Assembly (NCBI GenBank): GCA_019746355.1
Contig: JAIESC010000122.1
Location: 1 to 31,383, forward strand
DNA length: 31,383 nucleotides
Source: Xanthobacteraceae bacterium
GTDB lineage: Bacteria; Pseudomonadota; Alphaproteobacteria; Rhizobiales; Xanthobacteraceae
Direction of reading: 5' to 3'
Position 1 is the stretch's first letter. Each line of letters opens with the position of its first letter. The notes under the pieces are model-generated. The model did not search any database. It saw only the letters and a list, made by a program, of their open reading frames with translations, and was not told the DNA's origin. Position numbers and translations under genes: made by a program. Shown here piece by piece: positions 17,309 to 25,800 of the stretch.

Positions 17309-17863
17309 ATGGCCCAGTTGTTGAAACCTCATGCGGATTCGCACTGTCGCGCGGTGAGACAGATTCAAGTGGACATCGCGCGCCCGCGGTCCGATGGCCT
17401 GGTACTGTCCTATATCCTGAACGGAACCATGAGCGACATCCTCCTGCCGCCTCGCGCGGCGGCCGCGCGCAGCGACCAGCTCTGGCAGCACACCTGCTTC
17501 GAGGCATTCGTCCGTGCGCCGTCGGGGACCGGATACTACGAGTTCAACTTCTCGCCCTCGACCGAATGGGCGGCGTATCGATTCAGCAGCCATCGCGGCG
17601 GCATGCGCGTGGCGGACGGGATCGATGCGCCGCTGATCGACGCGCAGTCGGAGCCGCAGTCCTTTGCCTTGCGCGCCGCGCTGGATCTGCGCGGCCTGCC
17701 GGATCTGGTCCACGGAGCGTCCTGGCAGGTCGGCTTGTCGGCGGTGATCGAAGAGGCGGGCGGCGAGATGTCCTATTGGGCGCTGGCGCATCCGCCCGGC
17801 AAGCCCGACTTTCACCACGCGGACTGCTTTGTACTCGAGCTTTCTCCGGCTGTTGCACCATGA
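17309..17863 (+). CDS. DOMON-like domain protein
   Basis: The 184-residue protein reads as a single beta-rich DOMON-like domain. W-Q-H-T-C-F-E-A-F-V, Y-Y-E-F-N-F-S-P-S and a Trp-Ala-Ala-Tyr segment are typical of small DOMON-like proteins of alphaproteobacteria. No signal peptide is evident. DOMON domains often bind haem or sugars, and no enzyme activity can be assigned. Its TGA overlaps the ATG of the NamZ-like gene (ATGA at 17860-17863), so the two are co-translated and probably act on the same process. Confidence 0.75.
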   Translation: MAQLLKPHADSHCRAVRQIQVDIARPRSDGLVLSYILNGTMSDILLPPRAAAARSDQLWQHTCFEAFVRAPSGTGYYEFNFSPSTEWAAYRFSSHRGGMRVADGIDAPLIDAQSEPQSFALRAALDLRGLPDLVHGASWQVGLSAVIEEAGGEMSYWALAHPPGKPDFHHADCFVLELSPAVAP

Positions 17864-19071
17864 AATTCGGCATTGACCGGCTTGCCGCCGACGCCTCCTT
17901 GCGCGCGCCGCTCGCGGGCCGGCGAGTTGCGCTGCTGGCGCACCCCGCCTCCGTCACGCAAGACCTGACGCATTCGCTCGATGCGCTCGCGGCGTGCGGC
18001 GGCATCAAGCTCAGCGCCGCATTCGGCCCGCAGCATGGCCTGCGCGGCGACAAGCAGGACAACATGATCGAGTCGCCGGATTTCAACGATCCGGTGCACG
18101 GCATTCCGGTGTTCAGCCTCTACGGCGAGGTGCGCAAGCCCACCGACGCGATGATGGACACGTTCGACGTGATCCTCATCGACCTGCAGGACCTCGGCTG
18201 CCGCATCTATACCTTCATCACCACGCTGCGCTACGTGCTCGAGGCGGCGGCGAAACGCAAAAAGGCGGTCTGGGTGCTGGACCGGCCCAATCCGGCCGGC
18301 CGGCCGGTCGAAGGGCTGACGCTGCGCGCGGGCTGGGAAAGCTTCGTCGGCGCGGGCGCGATGCCGATGCGGCACGGGCTCACGCTCTGCGAACTCGGCC
18401 TGTGGTTTATCGCCACGCTGAAGCTTGATGTCGAATATCGGGTGATTGAGATGGAAGGCTGGCAGCCGGACGCCGCGCCGGGCTACGGCTGGCCGCTCGG
18501 CACCCGCACCTGGATCAACCCCAGCCCCAACGCGCCGAACCTGTGGATGGCGCGCGCCTATGCCGGCACGGTGATGCTTGAGGGCGCGACGCTATCGGAA
18601 GGGCGCGGCACCACCCGACCGCTCGAATTGTTCGGCGCCCCCGACATCGATGCGCGGGCGGTCTTAAGCGAAATGGCGCGGCTGGCCCCGCAATGGCTCA
18701 AGGGATGCCGGCTTCGGGAATGCTGGTTCGAGCCGACGTTTCACAAGCATGTCGGCAAGCTTTGCCACGGCGTGCAGATTCACACCGAAGGCCCCGGCTA
18801 CGATCACGACGCGTTCAAGCCGTGGCGCATCCAGGCGCTCGCCTTCAAGGCGATCCGCCGTTTGCATCCGGACTATCCGCTGTGGCGGGATTTCCCCTAC
18901 GAATACGCGTTCGGCAAGCTCCCGATCGACGTGATCAACGGCAGTCCGTTGCTGCGGGAATGGGTCGACGACACCTCGACCACGCCGCAGGACCTGGACA
19001 CGCTGACGCTGCCGGACGAGCAGGCGTGGTTGAGTGAGCGGCGGCCATATCTGCGCTACGGAAGTCGCTGA
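17860..19071 (+). CDS. DUF1343 family exo-beta-N-acetylmuramidase (NamZ-like)
   Basis: The start is ATG 17860, giving 403 residues; the frame open from 17566 is a shadow of the DOMON gene. DUF1343 hallmarks include V-A-L-L-A-H-P-A-S-V at 23-32, F-G-P-Q-H-G-L-R-G, I-D-L-Q-D-L-G-C-R-I-Y-T-F and D-R-P-N-P-A-G-R. Characterised members (NamZ) release N-acetylmuramic acid from the non-reducing ends of peptidoglycan fragments. Unlike the secreted Bacillus enzyme, no signal peptide is seen, so this one may act in the cytoplasm or reach the periplasm unconventionally. Confidence 0.88.
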   Translation: MKFGIDRLAADASLRAPLAGRRVALLAHPASVTQDLTHSLDALAACGGIKLSAAFGPQHGLRGDKQDNMIESPDFNDPVHGIPVFSLYGEVRKPTDAMMDTFDVILIDLQDLGCRIYTFITTLRYVLEAAAKRKKAVWVLDRPNPAGRPVEGLTLRAGWESFVGAGAMPMRHGLTLCELGLWFIATLKLDVEYRVIEMEGWQPDAAPGYGWPLGTRTWINPSPNAPNLWMARAYAGTVMLEGATLSEGRGTTRPLELFGAPDIDARAVLSEMARLAPQWLKGCRLRECWFEPTFHKHVGKLCHGVQIHTEGPGYDHDAFKPWRIQALAFKAIRRLHPDYPLWRDFPYEYAFGKLPIDVINGSPLLREWVDDTSTTPQDLDTLTLPDEQAWLSERRPYLRYGSR

Positions 19072-19090
19072 GCACACTCAACGCAGTTGG

Positions 19091-19382
19091 TCATTTCATC
19101 GCGGTGTCGAATGAAAAACGCCACAGCGGCCTGGAGGTATATTTCTCTCCGAGATAGGGATTGATCGCGAAAAATTTCCAGAGGACGAACCAATCATCGT
19201 CGAGACTGGGATTGTGACCGTTGGGATTGATGCGCAGATAGTCCGCTATGCGGCTCTCCGTGCAAGGCCGAACAGGCACGTGCTCGTAAGGTACGGGAAT
19301 GCCAATTACTTCGAGCATCCAAACTGCGAACACTCAAGTGGATTGCGGGGAGGAACACGGCCAGTTTAGTTAATGTAGCCAT
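19091..19382 (-). pseudogene. Glutathione S-transferase N-terminal-domain remnant, frameshifted and truncated
   Basis: Reading from an ATG at 19382, the start M-A-T-L-T-K-L is in one frame. The recognisable GST thioredoxin-fold stretch is in another (about 19333-19097): I-G-I-P-V-P-Y-E-H-V-P-V, then Y-L-R-I-N-P-N-G-H-N-P-S-L-D-D-D, then A-I-N-P-Y-L-G-E-K-Y. These match the normal GST pattern of V-P-Y-E, I-N-P-N-G-x-I-P and A-I-x-x-Y-L-x-E-K-Y. A frameshift separates the halves, key positions are altered, and a stop at 19091 removes the whole C-terminal domain. Confidence 0.8.
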
Positions 19383-19393
19383 CTTCCTGTGTC

Positions 19394-19429
19394 CCTCCTT
19401 GAACGTTGGAAATCACAACCTGAAGGAGG
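19394..19429 (+). promoter_or_regulatory. Leader hairpin that can sequester the Shine-Dalgarno of the ParB-like gene
   Basis: CCTCCTT (19394-19400) is an exact complement of the Shine-Dalgarno AAGGAGG (19423-19429). The 22-base loop contains a smaller GTTG/CAAC pairing (19405-19408 with 19416-19419). Folding would block translation of the gene starting at 19435. Confidence 0.5.
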
Positions 19430-19434
19430 ACGCC

Positions 19435-20283
19435 GTGTATAGGGCGCTTGATACGAAGCGGTTTACCAGTCCGCAATCAGAGTTTTCGCCAGGGCCTGCC
19501 CCATTTCTCGAATGGATTGAAATAGAGAAATTGGTCATCGACGGCACGTATCAGCGCGAAATTGGCCGGCGTGGCACGGTGAACGTTCACCAAATCGCGG
19601 AGAATTTTGATTGGTCAAAGTTTGCGCCAGTCATTGTCGCGCCGATTGAGGGCGGCCTGTTCGCTATCGTTGACGGACAACATAGAACGACTGCCGCTAT
19701 TCTGCGCCTTCAGAAAAAAGTCCCCTGCCAAGTCGTACAAGCGGATAGAGCAAAACAAGCGGCCGCTTATGCAGCCGTGAATGGAAACATCACCAAGACA
19801 ACGGCTCAGCAACTTTATCACGCCAAAGTAGCGGCCCGAGACCCAGACGCTTTGCGTTTGGCCGAGGTCTGTGCAGCCGCGGGTGTTGAGATCGTCCGGC
19901 GCAATCTGGTGCAATCGCAGATAACAGTCGGGCAGACACAAGCCGTGGGCGCTCTGTCCCGCTGCTTAAACGTGTATGGCCGCGACACTCTTATCACGGC
20001 TCTCCAGTGCATCACTCAAACTGCAGATGGCAATGCCGGTTTTGTAAGATCGACGATTGTTGAGGCTCTTTGCGAGGTTTTGAATGAGGCGCCAGCATGG
20101 AGAGATGCGGGGGAAACGTTGCTTCGCACCATGGACAAATTCAAATTCGCTGACGCGTGGGATCAAATTTCAGCCGGCAGGGATCAAATCTTTCCCAGCA
20201 CAGCGAAGAAGACGATGGCGGACACGATTCGGAAATTTTTAAAAAAGAAACTTGGCCAGAGTTCAGGGAAGGAGGCCGCGTGA
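19435..20283 (+). CDS. ParB/Srx-fold protein of unknown function (phage/plasmid type)
   Basis: I choose GTG 19435 over an upstream TTG at 19399 because a near-perfect AAGGAGG sits 5 bases before the GTG and nothing supports the TTG. The 282-residue protein has an N-terminal ParB-like nuclease fold. The first strand leads to I-D-G-T-Y-Q-R-E, and the catalytic-type motif D-G-Q-H-R is at about 80-84, followed by T-T-A-A-I. The rest is helical with a Lys-rich end. It resembles ParB-like proteins of phages and plasmids (I would compare DUF6551). The gene is visibly AT-richer than its neighbours and lies between a pseudogene and a toxin-antitoxin pair, all signs of transfer. Confidence 0.75.
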   Translation: MYRALDTKRFTSPQSEFSPGPAPFLEWIEIEKLVIDGTYQREIGRRGTVNVHQIAENFDWSKFAPVIVAPIEGGLFAIVDGQHRTTAAILRLQKKVPCQVVQADRAKQAAAYAAVNGNITKTTAQQLYHAKVAARDPDALRLAEVCAAAGVEIVRRNLVQSQITVGQTQAVGALSRCLNVYGRDTLITALQCITQTADGNAGFVRSTIVEALCEVLNEAPAWRDAGETLLRTMDKFKFADAWDQISAGRDQIFPSTAKKTMADTIRKFLKKKLGQSSGKEAA

Positions 20284-20296
20284 CTTACCGCGCGAC

Positions 20297-20322
20297 AGCG
20301 AGACGCCTTTTAGCGTCTCGCT
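20297..20322 (+). terminator. 10-bp perfect stem-loop downstream of the ParB-like gene
   Basis: AGCGAGACGC (20297-20306) and GCGTCTCGCT (20313-20322) pair perfectly around CTTTTA, 14 bases after the stop codon. No T-run follows, but the position and strength suggest a transcription terminator or 3'-end protecting hairpin. Confidence 0.65.
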
Positions 20323-20612
20323 GCTCTCCTGTTCGAAATCAGAAAACGATCTCATGCGTACTGGGATTTCTATTCCTACCGGCGCAGCTCCGCCAACTTC
20401 GCCCAGTCGGCGGATCGCTTGCGACTCGTCGACGACGACGGTGCAAAATCGTTGTAAGCAGGCGGCGTTCATGCTCTGAAATCCTCGGTCGCCCGACCTG
20501 GGCGTCAATTCCCCGTCGCGACATCCGCCATACCGCGATCCGATCCCGCCGCTGACGTCCGTGCCCGGTGACGCCGCGCCGTCGCATATGTTCGTGTCGA
20601 TCACGACGTATT
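20323..20612. other. Intergenic stretch without a confirmed gene
   Basis: There is no gene I can support here. One plus-strand frame (about 20314-20457, ending TAA) reads like a coding fragment (L-F-E-I-R-K-R-S-H-A-Y-W-D-F-Y) but has no start codon after the preceding stop. It may be the tail of a lost gene. The rest looks like ordinary GC-rich spacer leading to the toxin-antitoxin promoter. Confidence 0.4.
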
Positions 20613-20645
20613 TTGACAATCATCGTCCGTATGCTATTGTCATAC
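20613..20645 (+). promoter_or_regulatory. Toxin-antitoxin promoter with overlapping operator repeats
   Basis: TTGACA (20613-20618) and TATTGT (20635-20640) form a good sigma-70 promoter with a 16-base spacer. Two inverted repeats cover it: TGACAAT (20614-20620) with ATTGTCA (20636-20642), and GTATG (20629-20633) with CATAC (20641-20645). Ribbon-helix-helix antitoxins typically bind such sites to repress their own operon. Confidence 0.7.
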
Positions 20646-20671
20646 ACGTAATCAAGCGAACATCATTGGTT

Positions 20672-20935
20672 ATGACAACTTCTGTTCTCAGCGTGCGGGT
20701 CAGCGAGGAAGAGCGCGCCCTCCTGGAGGCGGCCTCGGATCAGGCGCGGACCAGCCTCAGCGACTTCGTCCGGCGCAAGGCGCTCGAGGCCGCAGAGATG
20801 GACTTGCTGGAGCGCCCGATCGTCACCATCCCGGCGAAAGATTGGAAGGCGTTCGAGGCTTGGGCGAACCGTCCGCCCCAGAAGATCGCCGCGCTCGAGG
20901 AACTTGTCCGCACTGATCCTGCATGGCGGGAATAA
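20672..20935 (+). CDS. tacA: TacA-like DUF1778 ribbon-helix-helix antitoxin
   Basis: The 87-residue protein starts at ATG 20672, 32 bases after the -10 box. Residues about 1-45 form the ribbon-helix-helix DNA-binding domain of DUF1778 (S-V-R-V-S-E-E-E-R-A-L-L, then S-L-S-D-F-V-R-R-K-A-L-E-A-A). The C-terminal part, with A-K-D-W-K-A-F-E-A-W, is the toxin-neutralising tail seen in TacA proteins. It should bind and inhibit the GNAT toxin encoded downstream and repress the operon. The two genes overlap by 13 bases. Confidence 0.92.
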   Translation: MTTSVLSVRVSEEERALLEAASDQARTSLSDFVRRKALEAAEMDLLERPIVTIPAKDWKAFEAWANRPPQKIAALEELVRTDPAWRE

Positions 20936-21432
20936 CACCGCCGCGGCCGCTCGCCGAAACCGACGACCGTGACGGATTCGATTGCGGCCGGGAAGCGATG
21001 AACCAGTGGTTCCGGCGGCACGCCTGGGCCAATCACGCCGCCGGCCTTTCGCGAACCAATGTCATCTGCGATACGGAGACGGGCCGGATCGTCGGCTATG
21101 TCACTTTGAGCGCCGGCCAGATCGAGCGCGCGGCATTGCCCAAGCCGCAGCAGCGAAACAAGCCCGATCCCATACCGGCGACCTTGCTCGGCCAGCTCGC
21201 GGCTCACAAAGGTCATCAAGGAAAGGGCTATGCCCGATCGCTGTTGTTTTTCGCGCTGCGCACCGCGTTGCGAGCCTCGCACGATATTGGCAGCTTCGGC
21301 GTTTTCACGCATCCGCTCGACGATGTCGCGCGCGGCTTCTACGCGCGCTGGGGTTTTCAGGATCTGCCGTTCGATCCGCGCCGGGCGATGATCGTCCGCA
21401 TGGTTGATCTGGAACGAGGCTTGGGATTGTGA
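20923..21432 (+). CDS. tacT: TacT-like GNAT acetyltransferase toxin
   Basis: The 169-residue protein has the GNAT fold: a beta strand I-V-G-Y-V-T-L-S, the acetyl-CoA pyrophosphate loop Q-G-K-G-Y-A-R-S-L-L, and the late F-Y-A-R-W-G-F motif with the conserved Tyr. In TacT toxins this arrangement acetylates the amino group of charged tRNAs and blocks translation. Pairing with a DUF1778 antitoxin and the 13-base overlap make the toxin assignment strong. The tRNA target is not deducible. Confidence 0.92.
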   Translation: MAGITPPRPLAETDDRDGFDCGREAMNQWFRRHAWANHAAGLSRTNVICDTETGRIVGYVTLSAGQIERAALPKPQQRNKPDPIPATLLGQLAAHKGHQGKGYARSLLFFALRTALRASHDIGSFGVFTHPLDDVARGFYARWGFQDLPFDPRRAMIVRMVDLERGLGL

Positions 21433-21483
21433 GTCCGGATATCGCTTGATTTCTGGCCTGCGCCGGCGCAGGCCCGAAGTCCC

Positions 21484-22680
21484 CTAGCCTGCCCGCCGCA
21501 GCCTGGTCGCCACCAGCCCGCCCCATCCGCGCAAGTGGCGGACCCATCGCTCGTCCAGAAGGGCCAACGGGTAAGCGGCCGCGAGCGTGAGCATGATGAA
21601 CAGCGCGAAAGCAACCGCCGCCGCGACGATGCTGCCGAAATGCCCCGCCAGGCCGGCGTGGGCCGGGGCAACGAGCCCATGCAAAACGGGTAGATGCACC
21701 AAGTAAATCGGAAACGACAGGCGTCCCAGCACGCCCGCCATGGGCCCGCGAAGCTTTGCGCGGATCGGCTCGCAAAACAGCACCAGCCCGAGGGCTGCGA
21801 CCGCGGCAATGCCGTGGATCAGCGGCTCGGTCTGCGGCGATGACCACGGAGCCGCGAAGGCATAGAAGCCCGAGGGCTTCGAATAGCCGTCGTAACCGAA
21901 CAGCACGATCACGAGGCCCGCGACCCCGAACGCGATCGGGCCACGCCATGGCTTCACGACGGCCGAAACTTGCGCGAGTGCTTCGCGTTCGAGATAGATT
22001 CGCGCAATCAAGACCCCGGCAACTGGCATGGCATAGTAAGGGCCGCCCTCGCCGAGCAGCATCGCCGTCAGCAGCGTGGCGATCACGCCTGTGGCCATGG
22101 CGCGCCAGAACGACCTTTGGAAGATCAGGACAAGGGCTGTCGCATAGGCCAGGAAGCTGCCGATCAGCTCGTAGTGCATCGTCCACAGCGCGGAATTGAA
22201 GTTCGCCGTCCCGCTGACGAAGGTCGTGAATGCCCCCTCCCGCACCGCGCGTCCGAGGACGGACGCGGCCTGCTCGAATGCACCGGCTCCGGGCTCGCTG
22301 CGGATATTGAACCAGGTGCTGTTCCCGTAGAGCCCGAACAGAAAGAAGATCGCCGACAGAACATTGACCGCCACCACCAGCGGGACGAGGCGCGGCCATC
22401 GTTTCACCATGCCGACGAGGATCTGCTTCCAGTCGCGCTGTTCGATGGCGCGAACCGTCAGCACAAAGCCGGACAGGACAAAGAACACCGTCACGGCCGC
22501 GGAGCCGTTGACCAGCGCGTAGAGCGGCGTGCGGACCAAGGCGATCGGATCGTCCGGGAAATTGCGCCCATGCAGGCGCGGCGCCACGAGCAGAAGGAAA
22601 TGATGCAGCAGCACGACTGCGGCGGCTATGCCGCGGAGTGCTTCCAGCTCCATGAGCTTGTCAGGAGCCGCCTTCGCCAT
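21484..22680 (-). CDS. Membrane acyltransferase, acyltransferase-3 (OafA/NodX) family
   Basis: The 398-residue protein has about ten membrane helices. Its N-terminus, L-E-A-L-R-G-I-A-A-A-V-V-L-L-H-H-F, includes the conserved His of the family. F-F-V-L-S-G-F-V-L and the R-W-P-R-L-V-P motif follow. Such enzymes transfer acetyl or other acyl groups to sugars, lipids or peptides. Its ATG lies inside the preceding small gene (20-base overlap), and that gene is coupled to lanM, so it belongs to the lanthipeptide synthetase operon. A tailoring role is possible, but acyltransferase-3 proteins also sit in many unrelated surface-polysaccharide loci. Confidence 0.88.
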   Translation of the reverse strand: MAKAAPDKLMELEALRGIAAAVVLLHHFLLLVAPRLHGRNFPDDPIALVRTPLYALVNGSAAVTVFFVLSGFVLTVRAIEQRDWKQILVGMVKRWPRLVPLVVAVNVLSAIFFLFGLYGNSTWFNIRSEPGAGAFEQAASVLGRAVREGAFTTFVSGTANFNSALWTMHYELIGSFLAYATALVLIFQRSFWRAMATGVIATLLTAMLLGEGGPYYAMPVAGVLIARIYLEREALAQVSAVVKPWRGPIAFGVAGLVIVLFGYDGYSKPSGFYAFAAPWSSPQTEPLIHGIAAVAALGLVLFCEPIRAKLRGPMAGVLGRLSFPIYLVHLPVLHGLVAPAHAGLAGHFGSIVAAAVAFALFIMLTLAAAYPLALLDERWVRHLRGWGGLVATRLRRAG

Positions 22681-22873
22681 GGGCCTTGTCCGAGGCAGCG
22701 TCCGCGAACCGGATTTCGAGCTCGGCCGGCACGGCCTTTCCGGTCGTCAAGCGCAGCGCCTCATGCGGATTGCTCAGGCAAAGCGCGCGGAACTCCAGAT
22801 CGATCTGCGAGCGCTTGAATATCTCGCGCACGGCGCGCCGCAGCTCCTCCTCCGTCAAGATCGCTTCGTCCAT
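22661..22873 (-). CDS. NHLP leader-like small protein without a recognisable core
   Basis: The 70-residue product resembles the nitrile-hydratase-like leader peptides (NHLP) of RiPP precursors: an acidic helical start (E-E-E-L-R-R-A-V), then D-L-E-F-R-A-L-C-L-S-N-P-H-E-A-L, then T-G-K-A-V-P-A-E-L-E-I-R-F. Normal NHLP precursors continue into a core after the leader. Here only A-A-S-D-K-A-H-G-E-G-G-S follows, with no Cys. I prefer ATG 22873, preceded by a G-rich Shine-Dalgarno-like run. An in-frame ATG at 22900 overlaps the lanM stop as TGATG and would add nine residues. It may be a core-less helper or a decayed precursor. Confidence 0.75.
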   Translation of the reverse strand: MDEAILTEEELRRAVREIFKRSQIDLEFRALCLSNPHEALRLTTGKAVPAELEIRFADAASDKAHGEGGS

Positions 22874-22899
22874 GCCCGCCCCCCACGGCCGCTCGAACA

Positions 22900-25800
22900 T
22901 CAGTTCAGCAACAGCACCGACGGGATTTTCGCCGGCTCCGCCAAGCGCAGCATCTGATAGCCGACGCCCGCCGCGCCCTGAAACAGACTGGGATTGAAGA
23001 ACCCGTTGTGGAACGCGATGCTGAACCCGCCGCGCTGATCGCTGCGCGCAATGGTCCGCCCGGCAAGCCGCAGCGCGCGTTCGGACCAGCCGCCGTCCGG
23101 AAACCGTTCGCCGGCTGCGCAAAGCGTGTCCATGAGCCCGGTGTTGCCGCAGCAGAGGTGATCGCGCGGCAGCAGATTGACACCGCCGGTCGCCGCCAAT
23201 GCGGCGCTGATGTCGCGCCGCACCTCCGCGGTGTCCATCATATCCAGCGCCCCGATCCGACCGAGCCCAATGCCCGGGGCGCCGTGACACCAGGCCATCG
23301 AGAACACCGGATTTTGCGACCGCCTGGTCGCGGCTGCTCTGAGATCGCGCCAGTTGTTGTGCTCCGGCACGAACGCATGGCCCTCGAAACGAACGCCCTC
23401 GAGCGCCGCATCATAAAACGCACGATCGGCGGTCGCCTTGTACAACTGCAGAAGCGCGTAAGCCATTCCGGCCGCGCCGTGAGAAAATCCGGTCAGGTGA
23501 CGCTTGTCGATGGTCGGCCATGTCCTGAGACCGAACGGATCGGGCGTGCGCCGTTGCAGGAGATGGCCGCCGCATGCGATCGCGCGCTCAAGCGCCCCTG
23601 GCTCCCCGGTCGCCGCGTGGCAGGCCAGCAGGCCGAGAATGGCGCCGGCCGCGCCGCTGATCGCGTCGAGGCTCTCGTCCCTTTCGATCTGATCCAGCCG
23701 GATGCGCAGCACCGCGATGCGCGCGTCGGCGATCAGCTCGTCGTCATCCAGAAGTTCGCCGGCCCGCGTCAGCGCATAGACGACCGAGGGCAGCCCGGCA
23801 TAGCCGCCGAGACCGAACTCCGCCAGTTCGGCATCGGCGGCAGTCTTGATCCAGCTTCGGACCGGCACGAGTGTGGCAGCGGCCAAGTCCCGGTACCGCG
23901 ACCCCGGCATGATCCGTTCCAGCGCCGCGAAGAACAGGCCGACGCCCGCCCGGCCGTTGTAGAGGTCGTTCTCCATCGGCTGCAATGTGTAGCGCTCGGC
24001 CGCGGGTGAATAGCTCAGCACCACCCAGCCGAGCTCGCCGTCGTGCTGGCGATAGGCCTTGGCTTCGATATCCTTCGCCAGCCGGATTGCGACGTCGAGC
24101 AGCGCGTCGCGGCCCGGAGCCTCGACCGGCTCTTCACTTTCATCAGTCGGCTCGATGGGCCAGGCGGTCGCAAGATTGGCGATCCGCACATCGAGCGCGC
24201 CCGTGATCAGGCTCAGCTGCCAGCGCAAATCCGCGCCGTTCAAATTGCCGATCCGGGTGCGCGCGACATTCCAGGCGCTATCGACAAAGCATCCGGCAAT
24301 CCGATGGCCGGGGCCGAATTGCAAGGCGTTCTCGTCGCCGCGCGCCGTGAACCTTGGAATATCCATGTTCCAAAGCGACGCCATCTCGGCAGCAATAAGC
24401 GGCCAGGACTTCGGCCTTTCCTTGGTCGCGAGTTGGTCGCGGGCCAGCAGATCGAGCTGAATTCCGAAATCGAGGCCGTCGCGGAGATACGCAGGGTGCA
24501 GCGCGCGGCGCAGGATCAGCGAATACAGCGCCGTCGCCCGATGGATGAACCGGGCGTCGCGGAAAAACATCGGCCGCAACGGGCCGCCCTCGTCCTGCAA
24601 CTGCTCCGCTTTTTCCATCAGGAAGCGATAGGCCTCCTCGAAGCCGTTCAAGATGTCGTTCGTGTAATCGTTCAGAACCGCGACCTTACCGTTCAGCTTC
24701 GGCAGATTGCGCGCCGGCTGCGGCGATTGCCGTTCATAGGCATAGTCCATGGCGTCGGTGTTGACCTTCGTCCAGACGATCGATTGCGCTTCGCCCTCTT
24801 CGTCCTCCGACCGCGCCAGCGCGGAAATGTCGAAATACTGACGATCCACCTTGACGGGATCGGGCAGCAGGTCGGTCGCCAGCACCGAGGCGCGCAGTCT
24901 CGCCGCGATCTCGCTCAGATCATCACCGGCGTCGGCCGACAGCGGCAGGCGATGGTGAAAGATCGTCTCCAGATCGACCGGCACGGGATGCTCTCCGCAG
25001 GCGATCAGATTCTCATAGTGAAAGTCGCTGCCGTTGAGCGCATGGACCAGGCAGAGGAAATGTCCGGCGCGCCGGTAATAGCGCCGGATTTCCTCCTCGC
25101 TCGCGCATGAGCGGTGCTCGGCATATTCGACCCAGCCGTAATTGCCGCGATCCAGCACTTTCAACGTGCGAAGCGGCAGCAGCACGCCGCAGCGATTCAG
25201 CCAGGCTACGAAGTCGAAATAGGCCTTTTCCAAGCCGAGGCCTCTCGGCTTGTAGACGAGCTTGAGCCCGCCGGAGAATTCGACGGCTACGACGGTGCGC
25301 CCGCCGTCATGCGGATCGGACAGGCTGGTCTCCACCGCAATGACGCCGCCGGCTGGCTCGCTGCGGTTGAACGTCGCTTCGATCTCGGCGAGATCGTTGA
25401 ACAGCCTGCTCTCGAACTCCCGCACGCTCGTGACCCACTGCATCACCGCCGCCGCCAGCAGCCGGGCCGCAACGCAATAGTCCTCGAACAACGAACCCCA
25501 GCCATCCTGGAAGGTTTGCGCGATGAAACGGCGATACTGCGTGTCCGACGCGCTCGCCGATCCCGCCGCTGGCCCTTCCTCGGCGAGTTGGCTGTACGCC
25601 AGGAAGGTCCGGAACTCCACGGCGAGCACGCGGGCGGCGATTTCGGTCAGCCGCTGCAGCAAGTCGCGGGCGAATGTGTCCAGCACATCGGCGGAAAGCC
25701 TGCTTCCGCCGCTCGCGGCGAGGCGCGCTTGCGCCACCGCAACAAACGGCGCGAACAGCTCCTCGAACGGCAGTGGATCCCCGGCCCTCTGACACGGGAA

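Noticed and set aside
17566..19071. 501-residue frame for the NamZ-like protein
   Set aside because: The first 98 codons overlap the DOMON gene in another frame and have no family similarity.
20263..20619. 118-residue minus-strand frame in the intergenic stretch
   Set aside because: It starts with no clear ribosome site, crosses the stem-loop and overlaps the toxin-antitoxin promoter; no recognisable domain.
22661..23290. 209-residue frame extending the NHLP-like protein upstream
   Set aside because: The upstream half is a shadow of the LanM cyclase domain; starts at 22873 or 22900 are the sensible ones.
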